Of a stretch of DNA of 64,000 nt, positions 16,774 through 24,994 are shown piece after piece. Below the pieces are notes generated by a model. That model searched no databases and was not told the origin of the DNA. It saw only the letters and a program-made list of their open reading frames with translations. Source of the DNA: Clostridium_AW malenominatum (GTDB lineage Bacteria > Bacillota > Clostridia > Clostridiales > Clostridiaceae). The number at the start of each line of letters is the position of its first letter. Positions within the stretch are counted from its first letter, which is position 1. The translations under genes were made by a program, and so were the position numbers. The stretch spans positions 372,001-436,000 of the forward strand of contig NZ_BAAACF010000003.1 in assembly GCF_039521365.1 (NCBI RefSeq), read 5' to 3'.

Positions 16774-19386
16774 CTATGCTAGCGCTTCTCCAGATTTATT
16801 AAGTTCTTTCATTTCCTCTTTAACTATCTTAAGTAAAGGTTCGTAGTTTTCAAAGAATATTATAATCAGATCTCCTTTTTTAGATTCTTTTATAGCTTTC
16901 TTTAAAGCTTCTATTTCATCTAATGTAATGTTTATATTTTTCTCTTCAAATCCACTATTTAATACTCCTTTAGTAAGTAAGGAAGCCACTTCCCCTTCTT
17001 TTCTATTTCTTTTGTCTATATCCTCTTTTATATAAATTTGATCAAAATTTTCTCCTGAAATATTACCTAGCCTAATTATATCTTCATTTTTTCTATCTCC
17101 AGGAACTCCTATAATACCTATTAATCTCTTATAATCAAGTTTCTTTACCCCTTCCATAACAGCCTTATAGCCTTCCACATTGTGTGCGTAATCTATTACA
17201 ACAGTAATATCTTTTAATTTATACAAATTAAATCTTCCTGGATTATGAATTTCATCAAGATAAAAGTTTTGCATTCCTTTTCTTATTATTGCATAATCTA
17301 TTCCAAGGCTTATTAAAGCCGCACAAGCTGCCATGGCATTTTCTATATTGTATGTAAGTCTTCCCTCTAGAGTAATTTTTATATCCTTAACTTTTATTAT
17401 AGGAAATACATTTCCATCCTTTTCAACATATATAAAATCATTATGCAAATATATACCATATCCTCCCTGTTCCATATGTTTTGTTAAAGCCTTATTACTT
17501 TTATCCTTAGAATATAAAATAATATTACTCTTTATCCTATCTAATAAAGTTAAGCTCACATCATTATCTGCATTTATTATAGAGTATCCTTCATCCTTTA
17601 CAGCTTCCACTATCAAAGATTTAACGAAGGCTAATTCTTCTATGGTTTCTATACCATCTATACCTAGATGGTCAGAGGTTATATTAGTTATTATTCCTAC
17701 ATCAGCTAAATCATAAGCAAGCCCCTTTTTAATAATTCCTCCCCTTGCAGTCTCTAATACTGCAACCTCTACTTCTTTATTGGTTAATACCGTCATTGCA
17801 CTATTGTAACCCGTAGTGTCACCAGTCTCTATACAGTGATTTCCAATATATATACCACCTGTTGTAGTAAGTCCAGTTTTATATCCACCTAAAGATAATA
17901 CATATGATATTAATCTTGCCGTAGTGGTCTTTCCATTAGTTCCTGTTACAGATATTATAGGTATTTGCTTTTGAGTATCTTTAAATAACATATCTACTAT
18001 AGCACCACCAACATTTCTACTTTTTCCTTCATAAGGATGTTCATGCATTCTAATACCTGGGGCAGCATTTACTTCTATTATTGCCCCATCTATAGGTTTG
18101 GATATATCTGTACAGCAAATATCTATTCCACATACATCTAACCCTATTGTTCTTGCAACTCTTTTACAAATCTCAATGTTTTCTTTACATATTACATCTG
18201 TAAAATCAATTGCAATTCCTCCAGTAGATAAATTGGCATTTTCTCTTAAAACTACCTTTTCGCCTTTTTTCGGTATAGAATTTAATGAATAGCAATTCTT
18301 TGAAATATAATTAATTAATTCTTCATTTATTTTTAACTTGGTTAAAGGTTTTTCATGACCTTCTCCTCTTCTACTGTCTTTATTTAGTTCATTTATCAGC
18401 TGAAGAATACTACTACTTCCATCTCCTATAATGTATGGTGGAACTCTTTGAGATACAGCCACTACTTCATAATCTACTACACAAACTCTGAAATCTTTTC
18501 CTTTAATATACTCTTCCATTATTACATCTTTATAATTTTTTAGTATAGTATTATAGGCTTGGATTAATTCTTTCTCATTTCTTAAATTTACGCAAACTCC
18601 TTTACCTTGGTTGCCAAATCTAGGTTTTAGCACCAGGGGATAGCCTATTCTTTCAGCTTCTATCAATAATTGAACAGGATTCAAAATTTCTACCCCTTCT
18701 GCTACAGGTAAACACTGATTATATAGCAATTCTTTTGTAAGCAATTTATCACAAGCTATGTCAATACCTATTCCACTTGTATTTCCACTGATAGTGGCTT
18801 CAATCATTTTAGACGTACTTCCATATCCTAACTGAAGTATACTTCCATCACCCATCCTTAAAAAGGGTATATTCTTTTTTCTAGCTTCCCTTACTATTGC
18901 TAGTGTACTCGGTCCCATTTGCTCTCTCTTTAGTGTGTCTTTAAGCTTATTTATACACTCATCTATATTTATTTCTTTTCCGCTGATCAATGAATTTATT
19001 ATCATTACAGCTGTTTTACCTGTTTCTATAGAGGTTCTTTTATATTCTCCTTCATATATTATGTAATACAAATCATCCTTAATTTCTCGAGCTTTTCCAT
19101 AAGCACCTTTTAATCCTATCATATTTTGCAAACCGATACATATATGCTCACAAATGTGTGCTAAATAGGTCCCTTCAATTAATCTTTTAACAAAACCCAT
19201 TTCTTCTTCGATTCCACATTCATGTTGCTTTAAGATAGGCAATAATTGGACCAACTTATCATTAAATCCTTTAATATCCTTACTAGGTATATCCTTAAAA
19301 CCTTCTAAATCTACTTCCATCTTTACACAAGGCCTATGACAATATATATTTCTTCCACTGTAATACTTATATCTTAAAATCTTCAT
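16774..19386 (-). CDS. cphA: Cyanophycin synthetase
   Basis: CphA makes multi-L-arginyl-poly-L-aspartate, an insoluble nitrogen and carbon reserve, adding aspartate then arginine with ATP. The 870-aa protein has an N-terminal domain (1-160), an ATP-grasp domain (about 210-470, with KPRFGNQGKG near 254 and EVNAAPGIRMHEHP near 438), and a Mur-ligase-like domain from about 478 with P-loop GTNGKTTT (482-489) and NPGRFN near 720. The length matches cyanobacterial CphA1 (about 870 aa). It starts 3 bp after cphB ends, so the two form an operon. Cyanophycin genes are known in some clostridia, where the polymer may load the spore or mother cell. Confidence 0.95.
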   Translation of the reverse strand: MKILRYKYYSGRNIYCHRPCVKMEVDLEGFKDIPSKDIKGFNDKLVQLLPILKQHECGIEEEMGFVKRLIEGTYLAHICEHICIGLQNMIGLKGAYGKAREIKDDLYYIIYEGEYKRTSIETGKTAVMIINSLISGKEINIDECINKLKDTLKREQMGPSTLAIVREARKKNIPFLRMGDGSILQLGYGSTSKMIEATISGNTSGIGIDIACDKLLTKELLYNQCLPVAEGVEILNPVQLLIEAERIGYPLVLKPRFGNQGKGVCVNLRNEKELIQAYNTILKNYKDVIMEEYIKGKDFRVCVVDYEVVAVSQRVPPYIIGDGSSSILQLINELNKDSRRGEGHEKPLTKLKINEELINYISKNCYSLNSIPKKGEKVVLRENANLSTGGIAIDFTDVICKENIEICKRVARTIGLDVCGIDICCTDISKPIDGAIIEVNAAPGIRMHEHPYEGKSRNVGGAIVDMLFKDTQKQIPIISVTGTNGKTTTARLISYVLSLGGYKTGLTTTGGIYIGNHCIETGDTTGYNSAMTVLTNKEVEVAVLETARGGIIKKGLAYDLADVGIITNITSDHLGIDGIETIEELAFVKSLIVEAVKDEGYSIINADNDVSLTLLDRIKSNIILYSKDKSNKALTKHMEQGGYGIYLHNDFIYVEKDGNVFPIIKVKDIKITLEGRLTYNIENAMAACAALISLGIDYAIIRKGMQNFYLDEIHNPGRFNLYKLKDITVVIDYAHNVEGYKAVMEGVKKLDYKRLIGIIGVPGDRKNEDIIRLGNISGENFDQIYIKEDIDKRNRKEGEVASLLTKGVLNSGFEEKNINITLDEIEALKKAIKESKKGDLIIIFFENYEPLLKIVKEEMKELNKSGEALA

Positions 19387-19389
19387 TTT

Positions 19390-20187
19390 TTAAGGTATCC
19401 TCCTACTTAAATCAAATTTATCATCCTTCTTTAATACATGCATCTTTATACCGTATATTGATAGAATTTCATCTTGATTTTGCTCAGAAACATTTGTATA
19501 TGTAATATTGCTTCCATCTATAACATATACTGCACCAGAACCAATCACTCTAAACTGAGCCTCTCTATTAACTACTATTGCAGTATCTTCATCAATACCA
19601 ATGCCAATACTTTGGGGATTCTCCGCAATTCCTACAAGAAGCCTTCCTATTCTTCCTCTTTGAGCAAAATGCTGATCAATTATTACTCCTCTAATAAGCC
19701 CAAGTCCTGGGGCCATTTTCAAAGTACACTTTTTAGGGGATTCATCATTAGGCCCTGAAACAATCATTGTATCGCTCATTACTGATGCTCCAGCCGAAGT
19801 TCCTACAAAAGTACAGCCTTCATCATATCTTCTAAGCATAGTCTTATAAAGTTCTGTCCCTCCCAGCAAGCTCGTTATTCTTAATTGATCTCCTCCTGTG
19901 AAAAATATAATAGATGCTTTATTAATAGCTTCTATATTTTTCTGTTCAAAGGCATCCTTCCTTTCTCTTACATTGAGTATAGATATATTCTTTACACCTA
20001 AGTCACTAAAAATATTATTATACTCAGAACCCTTTTTTTCTGGGCTTTCTGATGCAACTGTAGCTATTATCAACTCTTCTTCTTCTTTATTAATTTGACT
20101 ACATACTTCTTTTAATATGCTTTTATCTCCATTTTTATCTTCTGCTCCACCGATTATTATTAAATTACCCTTTATTTTTTCCGCCAC
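19390..20187 (-). CDS. cphB: Cyanophycinase
   Basis: An intracellular exopeptidase that degrades cyanophycin to beta-aspartyl-arginine. The protein (265 aa) is a serine hydrolase of the S51 class: IIGGAEDKNG near the start, FFTGGDQLR near 95, the catalytic serine in VGTSAGAS (serine 131), and DQHFAQRGRIGRL near 170 with the histidine. I use the GTG at 20187 (MAEKIKGN), 8 nt after AGGAG; a GTG three codons earlier overlaps the Shine-Dalgarno. It is first in the cphB-cphA operon, so storage and breakdown enzymes are coexpressed. Confidence 0.93.
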   Translation of the reverse strand: MAEKIKGNLIIIGGAEDKNGDKSILKEVCSQINKEEEELIIATVASESPEKKGSEYNNIFSDLGVKNISILNVRERKDAFEQKNIEAINKASIIFFTGGDQLRITSLLGGTELYKTMLRRYDEGCTFVGTSAGASVMSDTMIVSGPNDESPKKCTLKMAPGLGLIRGVIIDQHFAQRGRIGRLLVGIAENPQSIGIGIDEDTAIVVNREAQFRVIGSGAVYVIDGSNITYTNVSEQNQDEILSIYGIKMHVLKKDDKFDLSRRIP

Positions 20188-20267
20188 AAAAAGCACTCCT
20201 TTGTTCTAAGTATTCTATATTTTTTCCAACTTTATGAGGATTATACACTTAAAAAGAAAAGAGAATA

Positions 20268-20310
20268 AAATTAAAGCCTGTAGTTACTCATTAACTACAG
20301 GCTTTAATTT
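20268..20310. terminator. Strong terminator after sipL
   Basis: AAAGCCTGTAGTTA and TAACTACAGGCTTT form a perfect 14-bp stem with a 5-nt loop, extended by A/T pairs and flanked by T runs on both strands. It follows the sipL stop at once and isolates sipL from the cphB-cphA operon. Confidence 0.92.
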
Positions 20311-21860
20311 TATAAATATGCTCTTCCAGGTATTATTAACTTTTGACCTGGTTTTATATAATCAATATTTTCAATATTATTGATTTTAACTAAGGTTTCC
20401 ACTGTTGTAAAATATCTCTTAGCTATTTTCCACAATGTATCTCCTGGCTGCACTATATATATAGTTACGCTGGCTTTCTTTTCTGGTAATTTCCCTTCTA
20501 CTTGAGATATATCTACTAAAAATTCCTTAGGCATCATATAGCTGGTCATTGCATAAATCTTAACTAATGCCTTAAGAACTATACCTCCAGCCTCTACATC
20601 GGCTTCAATATTCTCCAAAAATGCCTTAGCAGTACTATGCATATGAATCTTACATCCTGGAATCTCTACTGGACACGAGAAAGGCATCTCCTCTGATACA
20701 CTACATATATATTTTTCCTCGTCCTTTGTTTTATAAATTATATCTGCATTTAAAACTCCTTCAACTATAACTTTATCCTCAACTATTCTTTTATCAGTTA
20801 TGCAAACTCTACCAGAACACATTACCACTTCTAATGGCTTAGGTCCTTCTATTTCAACATCACCCTTAACTACAGTTTCTGTTGTAGTTTGACCATGAAT
20901 TACATTTAAGTTATAATTATTCTTTTTAATGTCCATAAATGCTGATGGAGAGTATATATCTTCTATCATATCCATATCTTCTTTATGAGTTACTTTCGAA
21001 TCGGTTTTAACTAAAGCTTCTACTTCAACATTTCTGTTTTCCCCATCTTCATCTTCTCTAATATTCATCTGCATAGAATCCACTTTAAACTCAGTGTAGT
21101 TATCCATCATAGAGTTTAAGTTGTCAATTTCTAATTCTTTAGTCATGGGAACTTCTTCGGTAATCATTACTATATCTTTTGTATCTTTACCTCTATAAAG
21201 TAAGTTAATTAGTATAGAGGCTTCTATAGACATCCTATTTTCAAGAATTCTTACTTCTCTTTTACGTATTTTCAAATCACACTTTAACACATTTCCGATT
21301 TCTGGTTTGTCTGCTGGAATTTTAATATTACAATTTGCAATCATGTCGGAGCCGTAATTTCCTATAACTTTATCCACCTGCATTGGATTTTTAAGCATTT
21401 GAGCATCAGAAGAGTTCTCTACATCCTTTATTATTTCAAAATTATAGTTTTTATAAACGTCTGCTTTTAATTTTATTATACCTTCAATCCCTATCTTTCT
21501 TTCATGAATTATATTACAATCCATATGTTCAACATAGCACTCACATTGGCAGTTCATTTTATGTTCTGCTCCAGGCATATCAATGTAGTTTGAAAACTTA
21601 CCTACATAAGTAATGCTATGGACTCCTACACCATTCTCCTCCTTAGCTAAGTAAATAATGTTATATTCTACTTGTCCATCTAGATAGACCTTGTCTTTCA
21701 TAGCTTCTCTACCAACAATGAAAGGCTTGGATTCTATGCACAATATTTCTGTTATATCCGGATGTGTATCCGGTATTACGTACTCTGCCTTAACAACTGT
21801 GTCAGCGGAATTCTCTCCCAAAAGCTGTTCACATTCTATATTCTCTCTAATAAGCTCCAT
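20310..21860 (-). CDS. sipL: SipL-like spore coat morphogenetic protein (SPOCS + LysM)
   Basis: About 516 aa with repeated SPOCS (DUF3794) beta-domains (roughly 30-140, 170-280 and 315-430) and a C-terminal LysM (about 470-515: YIVQPGDTLWKIAKRYF and IKPGQKLIIPG). Length and architecture match C. difficile SipL (519 aa), which binds the ATPase SpoIVA through its LysM region and is needed to attach the coat to the forespore. I prefer the ATG at 21860, 7 nt after AGGAG; one two codons earlier sits one base from that site. Expression under a mother-cell sigma factor is inferred; I could not identify a promoter firmly. Confidence 0.88.
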   Translation of the reverse strand: MELIRENIECEQLLGENSADTVVKAEYVIPDTHPDITEILCIESKPFIVGREAMKDKVYLDGQVEYNIIYLAKEENGVGVHSITYVGKFSNYIDMPGAEHKMNCQCECYVEHMDCNIIHERKIGIEGIIKLKADVYKNYNFEIIKDVENSSDAQMLKNPMQVDKVIGNYGSDMIANCNIKIPADKPEIGNVLKCDLKIRKREVRILENRMSIEASILINLLYRGKDTKDIVMITEEVPMTKELEIDNLNSMMDNYTEFKVDSMQMNIREDEDGENRNVEVEALVKTDSKVTHKEDMDMIEDIYSPSAFMDIKKNNYNLNVIHGQTTTETVVKGDVEIEGPKPLEVVMCSGRVCITDKRIVEDKVIVEGVLNADIIYKTKDEEKYICSVSEEMPFSCPVEIPGCKIHMHSTAKAFLENIEADVEAGGIVLKALVKIYAMTSYMMPKEFLVDISQVEGKLPEKKASVTIYIVQPGDTLWKIAKRYFTTVETLVKINNIENIDYIKPGQKLIIPGRAYL

Positions 21861-22008
21861 ACTCATACTCCTTTCCCCTCCTATATAAACCTACTATTTA
21901 TTTATATAACTTAAATTAAGAAAATATGATTAAACTTTAAATATTTATTTGTAAAATTTTTAAGCTATAAATACCCTGTTTGTATAGGTTTACAAAGGGA
22001 ATATTTTG

Positions 22009-22037
22009 TTGACATATACATTTTTTTGTCGTATTAT
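22009..22037 (+). promoter_or_regulatory. Consensus sigma-A promoter in the sipL-veg gap
   Basis: TTGACA (22009-22014), a 17-bp spacer and TATTAT (22032-22037) on the plus strand. No coding frame follows it; instead a terminator hairpin lies about 85 nt downstream, so it appears to drive a short non-coding transcript. Confidence 0.7.
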
Positions 22038-22042
22038 AAAAA

Positions 22043-22128
22043 TGGTTGTTAACCATATAACCTCTCATAAATTCTCAATACCCTTTTATACCATAGTTGA
22101 AAGATGGCGGTTACCATCTTTCTTTTTA
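22043..22128 (+). ncRNA. Predicted small non-coding RNA, about 85 nt
   Basis: Starting 6-7 nt after the -10 box at 22032 and ending at the T run after the hairpin GAAAGATGG / CCATCTTTC (22099-22122). A second small hairpin (ATGGTT / AACCAT) lies at the 5' end. The middle is unpaired and pyrimidine-rich, with CCTCTC and CCC stretches that could pair with Shine-Dalgarno sequences. No open reading frame of use fits. I recognise no known RNA family. The remaining 420-bp gap between sipL and veg holds only a second hairpin (22172-22197) and AT-rich sequence. Confidence 0.5.
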
Positions 22129-22171
22129 GTTGCTTTGCTTTTTAGATTTTAATTAAATAATTATAAAAATA

Positions 22172-22197
22172 AAAAAATCCCTTTAAGGGATTTTTTG
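22172..22197. terminator. Short hairpin between T and A runs
   Basis: AAAAAATCCCTT and AAGGGATTTTTT are complementary and are flanked by T on each strand. It could catch read-through from the small RNA or act as a backup. Confidence 0.5.
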
Positions 22198-22252
22198 CGT
22201 TAACTAAAACATTTAGAAACTATTTATTTAAAAAACTATCAACTGCAAACAC

Positions 22253-22284
22253 AGAAAAGCAGTACAAATAAGGTACTGCCTTTA
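22253..22284 (-). terminator. Terminator of veg
   Basis: GCAGTAC (22259-22265) and GTACTGC (22273-22279) form a 7-bp stem with a 7-nt loop, followed by TTTT on the minus strand immediately after the veg stop. Confidence 0.8.
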
Positions 22285-22518
22285 TTACGCATAAACTAAT
22301 TGAACTGTCTTTGTTAGTACATCAGAATAACTATATGTCACTGTCCTTTGGGTGTCGCTCTCTAGTCTGATGACAAATATACTGGGGTAAGTCTTTTCTA
22401 TTACTCCCTTATTTACAAGGGTTTTTCTTCTTCCCCCATTTGCTTTAAGAGTTACAGGTTCTCCAACATGGCGTTCTATATCTCTTCTAATAGCAGCCAA
22501 TACATTTCCTCTTTCCAT
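22285..22518 (-). CDS. veg: Veg protein
   Basis: Veg is a small (77 aa) highly conserved Firmicute protein; in B. subtilis it stimulates biofilm formation by countering SinR, and its mechanism elsewhere is unclear. The sequence shows the family core GEPVTLKANGGRRKT, GVIEKTYPSIFVIRL and RTVTYSYSDVLT. I place the start at 22518 (MERGNVLAA) behind AAAGAGGGTG; a longer upstream frame has no family match and passes through the promoter. It follows yabG, as in Bacillus, but with its own strong promoter. Confidence 0.95.
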   Translation of the reverse strand: MERGNVLAAIRRDIERHVGEPVTLKANGGRRKTLVNKGVIEKTYPSIFVIRLESDTQRTVTYSYSDVLTKTVQLVYA

Positions 22519-22545
22519 ACTAAACACCCTCTTTCCACATCTTAT

Positions 22546-22574
22546 ATTATATATCATGATATATATTAAGTCAA
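22546..22574 (-). promoter_or_regulatory. Strong sigma-A promoter of veg
   Basis: TTGACT (22569-22574), 17-bp spacer and TATAAT (22546-22551) on the minus strand, about 28 bp before the veg ATG. The veg promoter is a strong vegetative promoter in B. subtilis, which fits. Confidence 0.82.
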
Positions 22575-22743
22575 GTAAACCTAATATTTTATATCTAAAT
22601 TTACAATTTGTCAACATTTATATTAAGGATTTTATAAATAAATTTAAAGCTTTACATCGATTAATTATCGATTTCCTCTCATAAGTTATTATTACCTATA
22701 ATCTTCATAATTATTCAAGATTACTAATAAAACTGGAAATGCA

Positions 22744-22875
22744 AAAATTGCGATGCAATTTTAAAAGTTTATTAGTTTTTTAGTTATTTAGTTTAGGTGG
22801 AAATTCCTTTATGGAATTTATTCATTAACTAATTAACTATTTAACTAAAAAACTAGGTAAAATCGCCTCGCAACT
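22744..22875. repeat. Imperfect inverted-repeat element of about 130 bp
   Basis: The outer ends TTGCGATGCAATTTTA (about 22748-22763) and, on the other strand, TTGCGAGGCGATTTTA (about 22857-22872) match at 13 of 16 positions. The arms continue inward with TTAGTTTTTTAGTTA-like sequence on one side and its complement on the other, and meet at AAATTCC TTTAT GGAATTT. The whole can fold into one long hairpin. It begins 3-6 bp after the yabG stop. It looks like a small non-autonomous mobile element or intergenic repeat, or an oversized terminator. The rest of the 360-bp gap up to veg is AT-rich with only the veg promoter. Confidence 0.6.
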
Positions 22876-22877
22876 TT

Positions 22878-23744
22878 CTACGTATATTGAGATTTTGGGA
22901 ATCCTTCTCTATATTTTCCTCTTGTTTGAAGCCCTCCTATTCCCTTTGCGCCACTTATTGTATTTTGAAGAGCATCTTTTATGGATACTACTTTTTCAAT
23001 ATTAGTGTAAGCTATACTTTCACATATGAATACAGGATCTAAGCAATGAATAAGTACTCTACTTGGAGAACTGGCAAAGTTAGCACCAGCATCTAATATA
23101 GCTTCATAATGTGATTGGCAGGCCCCTGCAAATATAACTAAGTTATCATACCCTGGTTCATAATTTCTAAGCTCTGTAACTGCTTCTATAAAGTATTTTG
23201 AATTTCTATAGTTATTTAAATCCATAAAATCTTTAATATCTTTAACCACCCCATCATGTCCAGTTATAACCACAATATCTGGTTTAACAAGTTTCACCAT
23301 TTCTACTATTTCTTTAGGTTGGTCACTTTCTTTAATTACTTTCCCTACCGCATCTAGATTTAATTGCTTATAAACCTTTAAACATACATCTAAATATTCT
23401 GCATCTCCATCCACGTGAAGTATTTTCCCTGGTCTTCCAAAGGATAGGTCTTTTTTTTCTTTTACAGCTACTGATCTATTTAAATTTCTTAAATCTATAG
23501 CTGTCCTATTTAATAATATTTTTTTTATTGATGTATTTACTTTTCTATTAAATATTTGTTCATAATCGCTACAAGTATCCTTATCTACTCTTTCCAAATC
23601 CTCTCCTAAGGAATCTGCAATAATTCTTAAGTTAATTCCCTTTAACACATAAATACTTCCACTATCACTTTCTTTAATATCTATTATCCTAAAAGTAATA
23701 TCCTTGTCATAGGATTTTCTTACTACAATATCTCCTACCTGCAT
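22878..23744 (-). CDS. yabG: Sporulation-specific protease YabG
   Basis: YabG is a mother-cell protease that trims spore coat proteins. The 288-aa protein shows the family opening MQVGDIVVRKSYDKDITF, a central GRPGKILHVDGDAEYLD block, IVVITGHDGVVKD near 180, FAGACQSHYEAILDAGANF near 220 (probable catalytic Cys/His region) and SKRVLIHCLDP-type sequence SPSRVLIHC. I start at the ATG at 23744 behind GGAGAGGA; seven extra residues upstream have no support. It is followed downstream by the inverted-repeat element and veg. Confidence 0.93.
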   Translation of the reverse strand: MQVGDIVVRKSYDKDITFRIIDIKESDSGSIYVLKGINLRIIADSLGEDLERVDKDTCSDYEQIFNRKVNTSIKKILLNRTAIDLRNLNRSVAVKEKKDLSFGRPGKILHVDGDAEYLDVCLKVYKQLNLDAVGKVIKESDQPKEIVEMVKLVKPDIVVITGHDGVVKDIKDFMDLNNYRNSKYFIEAVTELRNYEPGYDNLVIFAGACQSHYEAILDAGANFASSPSRVLIHCLDPVFICESIAYTNIEKVVSIKDALQNTISGAKGIGGLQTRGKYREGFPKSQYT

Positions 23745-23812
23745 AAAATCCTCTCCAATAATCAAAACTTATGTTACATAATATGAGAGCATATTAATTT
23801 CCGTGCAAAAAT

Positions 23813-23850
23813 TAAGGCATGCCTTACATTTTAGTAATGCATGCCTTAGG
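23813..23850 (-). terminator. Terminator of the first cotS-family gene
   Basis: TAAGGCATGC and GCATGCCTTA form a long stem around a loop just after the stop at 23853; ATTTTT follows on the minus strand. Confidence 0.82.
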
Positions 23851-23852
23851 AA

Positions 23853-24857
23853 CTATTCTTTTTGATCATACATATTTTTAAACTTCTCAATAAATTCCAT
23901 ATATTTATCCTGCTCAGCTACTAATTCCTCCATTTTATTACTAAAGGTTTTAGATGGCCAGTTTACTTCATTATAGTAATATCTATTGGATAATCTCCAA
24001 AACCTTTGAGGAAATAATAAAAATGCAAATAAAACCCTGTATTCGCAGCTTTGAAGTGGGTAAATCTTATTATAAGAATCTAGGATAAGATTTGCATATT
24101 CTATGTCCCAGTCCACCCTTTTTAGTACTTTAATCATAAAAGAGGATATGTCATAAGTTCTTATTTCTCTTTTACAATAATCAAAGTCTATAACATTCAC
24201 ATCATTTTCATTAGTTATAATTATGTTATGATAGGTATAATCATGGTGGCAAAAGCTTTTTTCTTCCTCAGCTATTCTGCATAGCTCATTGTATTTTGAA
24301 TCTTTTAGCACACTAACGGCTCTTTTCCCTATATTTTTATAGAACTGTAAATGTTTAAGATAGTTCATATCAAAGCTTCCCTTATTACTCCTCTTTCTGC
24401 ACATATCTCTCATTTTATCTAAAGCTTTTATCCTCTTTTCCATTAAGTTAGGCCATCTTCCTAAGTCTGATTTTAATTTACTATTCTCAGGGGGTTCATA
24501 TCCTATCGATGCAATATGAAGCTTGGCTAGATTTTCTGCTGCAATTATTAAATCATCCTTATTTCTAAAATCCGCTTCTCTCCCATCAATCCATTCAGAT
24601 AGAGTATAAATATCCTCATTTACTATAGCATAAGGATGTCCATCACTATTTAAGAAATATCTATCTATATGAGGAAAATCATTGGCTATTAAATGCTCCT
24701 TAGCTCCATAGACAAATAATAATTTTTGAATTCCATAATTTATTCTTTTTAAACATCTTGGACCCTTATTTGTTTTTAGTAAATAGACACCCTTATTAGG
24801 TTTTAAGCTTTCGATCTTAATATCAAATTGTCTTTCTATTTCAAATTCTCTCATCAT
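23853..24857 (-). CDS. CotS-family spore coat kinase-fold protein (copy 1)
   Basis: A 334-aa protein of the CotS/YutH family, which has an aminoglycoside-phosphotransferase-like fold and sits in the spore coat. The catalytic-loop-like motif CHHDYTYHNI (near residue 214) and the metal-binding-like DFDYC (near 236) are intact, so kinase activity is possible but unproven. The N-lobe segment RCLKRINYG carries the candidate ATP-binding lysine. I use the ATG at 24857, after AAGGAGGTG; the frame could extend three residues into that Shine-Dalgarno. It is divergent from a GT4 glycosyltransferase, as CotS and CotSA pair in Bacillus. Confidence 0.87.
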   Translation of the reverse strand: MMREFEIERQFDIKIESLKPNKGVYLLKTNKGPRCLKRINYGIQKLLFVYGAKEHLIANDFPHIDRYFLNSDGHPYAIVNEDIYTLSEWIDGREADFRNKDDLIIAAENLAKLHIASIGYEPPENSKLKSDLGRWPNLMEKRIKALDKMRDMCRKRSNKGSFDMNYLKHLQFYKNIGKRAVSVLKDSKYNELCRIAEEEKSFCHHDYTYHNIIITNENDVNVIDFDYCKREIRTYDISSFMIKVLKRVDWDIEYANLILDSYNKIYPLQSCEYRVLFAFLLFPQRFWRLSNRYYYNEVNWPSKTFSNKMEELVAEQDKYMEFIEKFKNMYDQKE

Positions 24858-24994
24858 AGTAATCACCTCCTTATAATTTATATGTAATTAATTATAATTT
24901 TAGAAGATATGTTATTATATTCTTATTTCATTAACACTTTTTCATATTAACTAATATAATAAATTATGATTAGTTTATGAAAGGGATAATCCTC

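Noticed and set aside
22655..22672. ATCGAT...ATCGAT palindrome upstream of veg
   Set aside because: Short, with an AT-rich spacer; such matches are expected in AT-rich DNA and no gene starts next to it.
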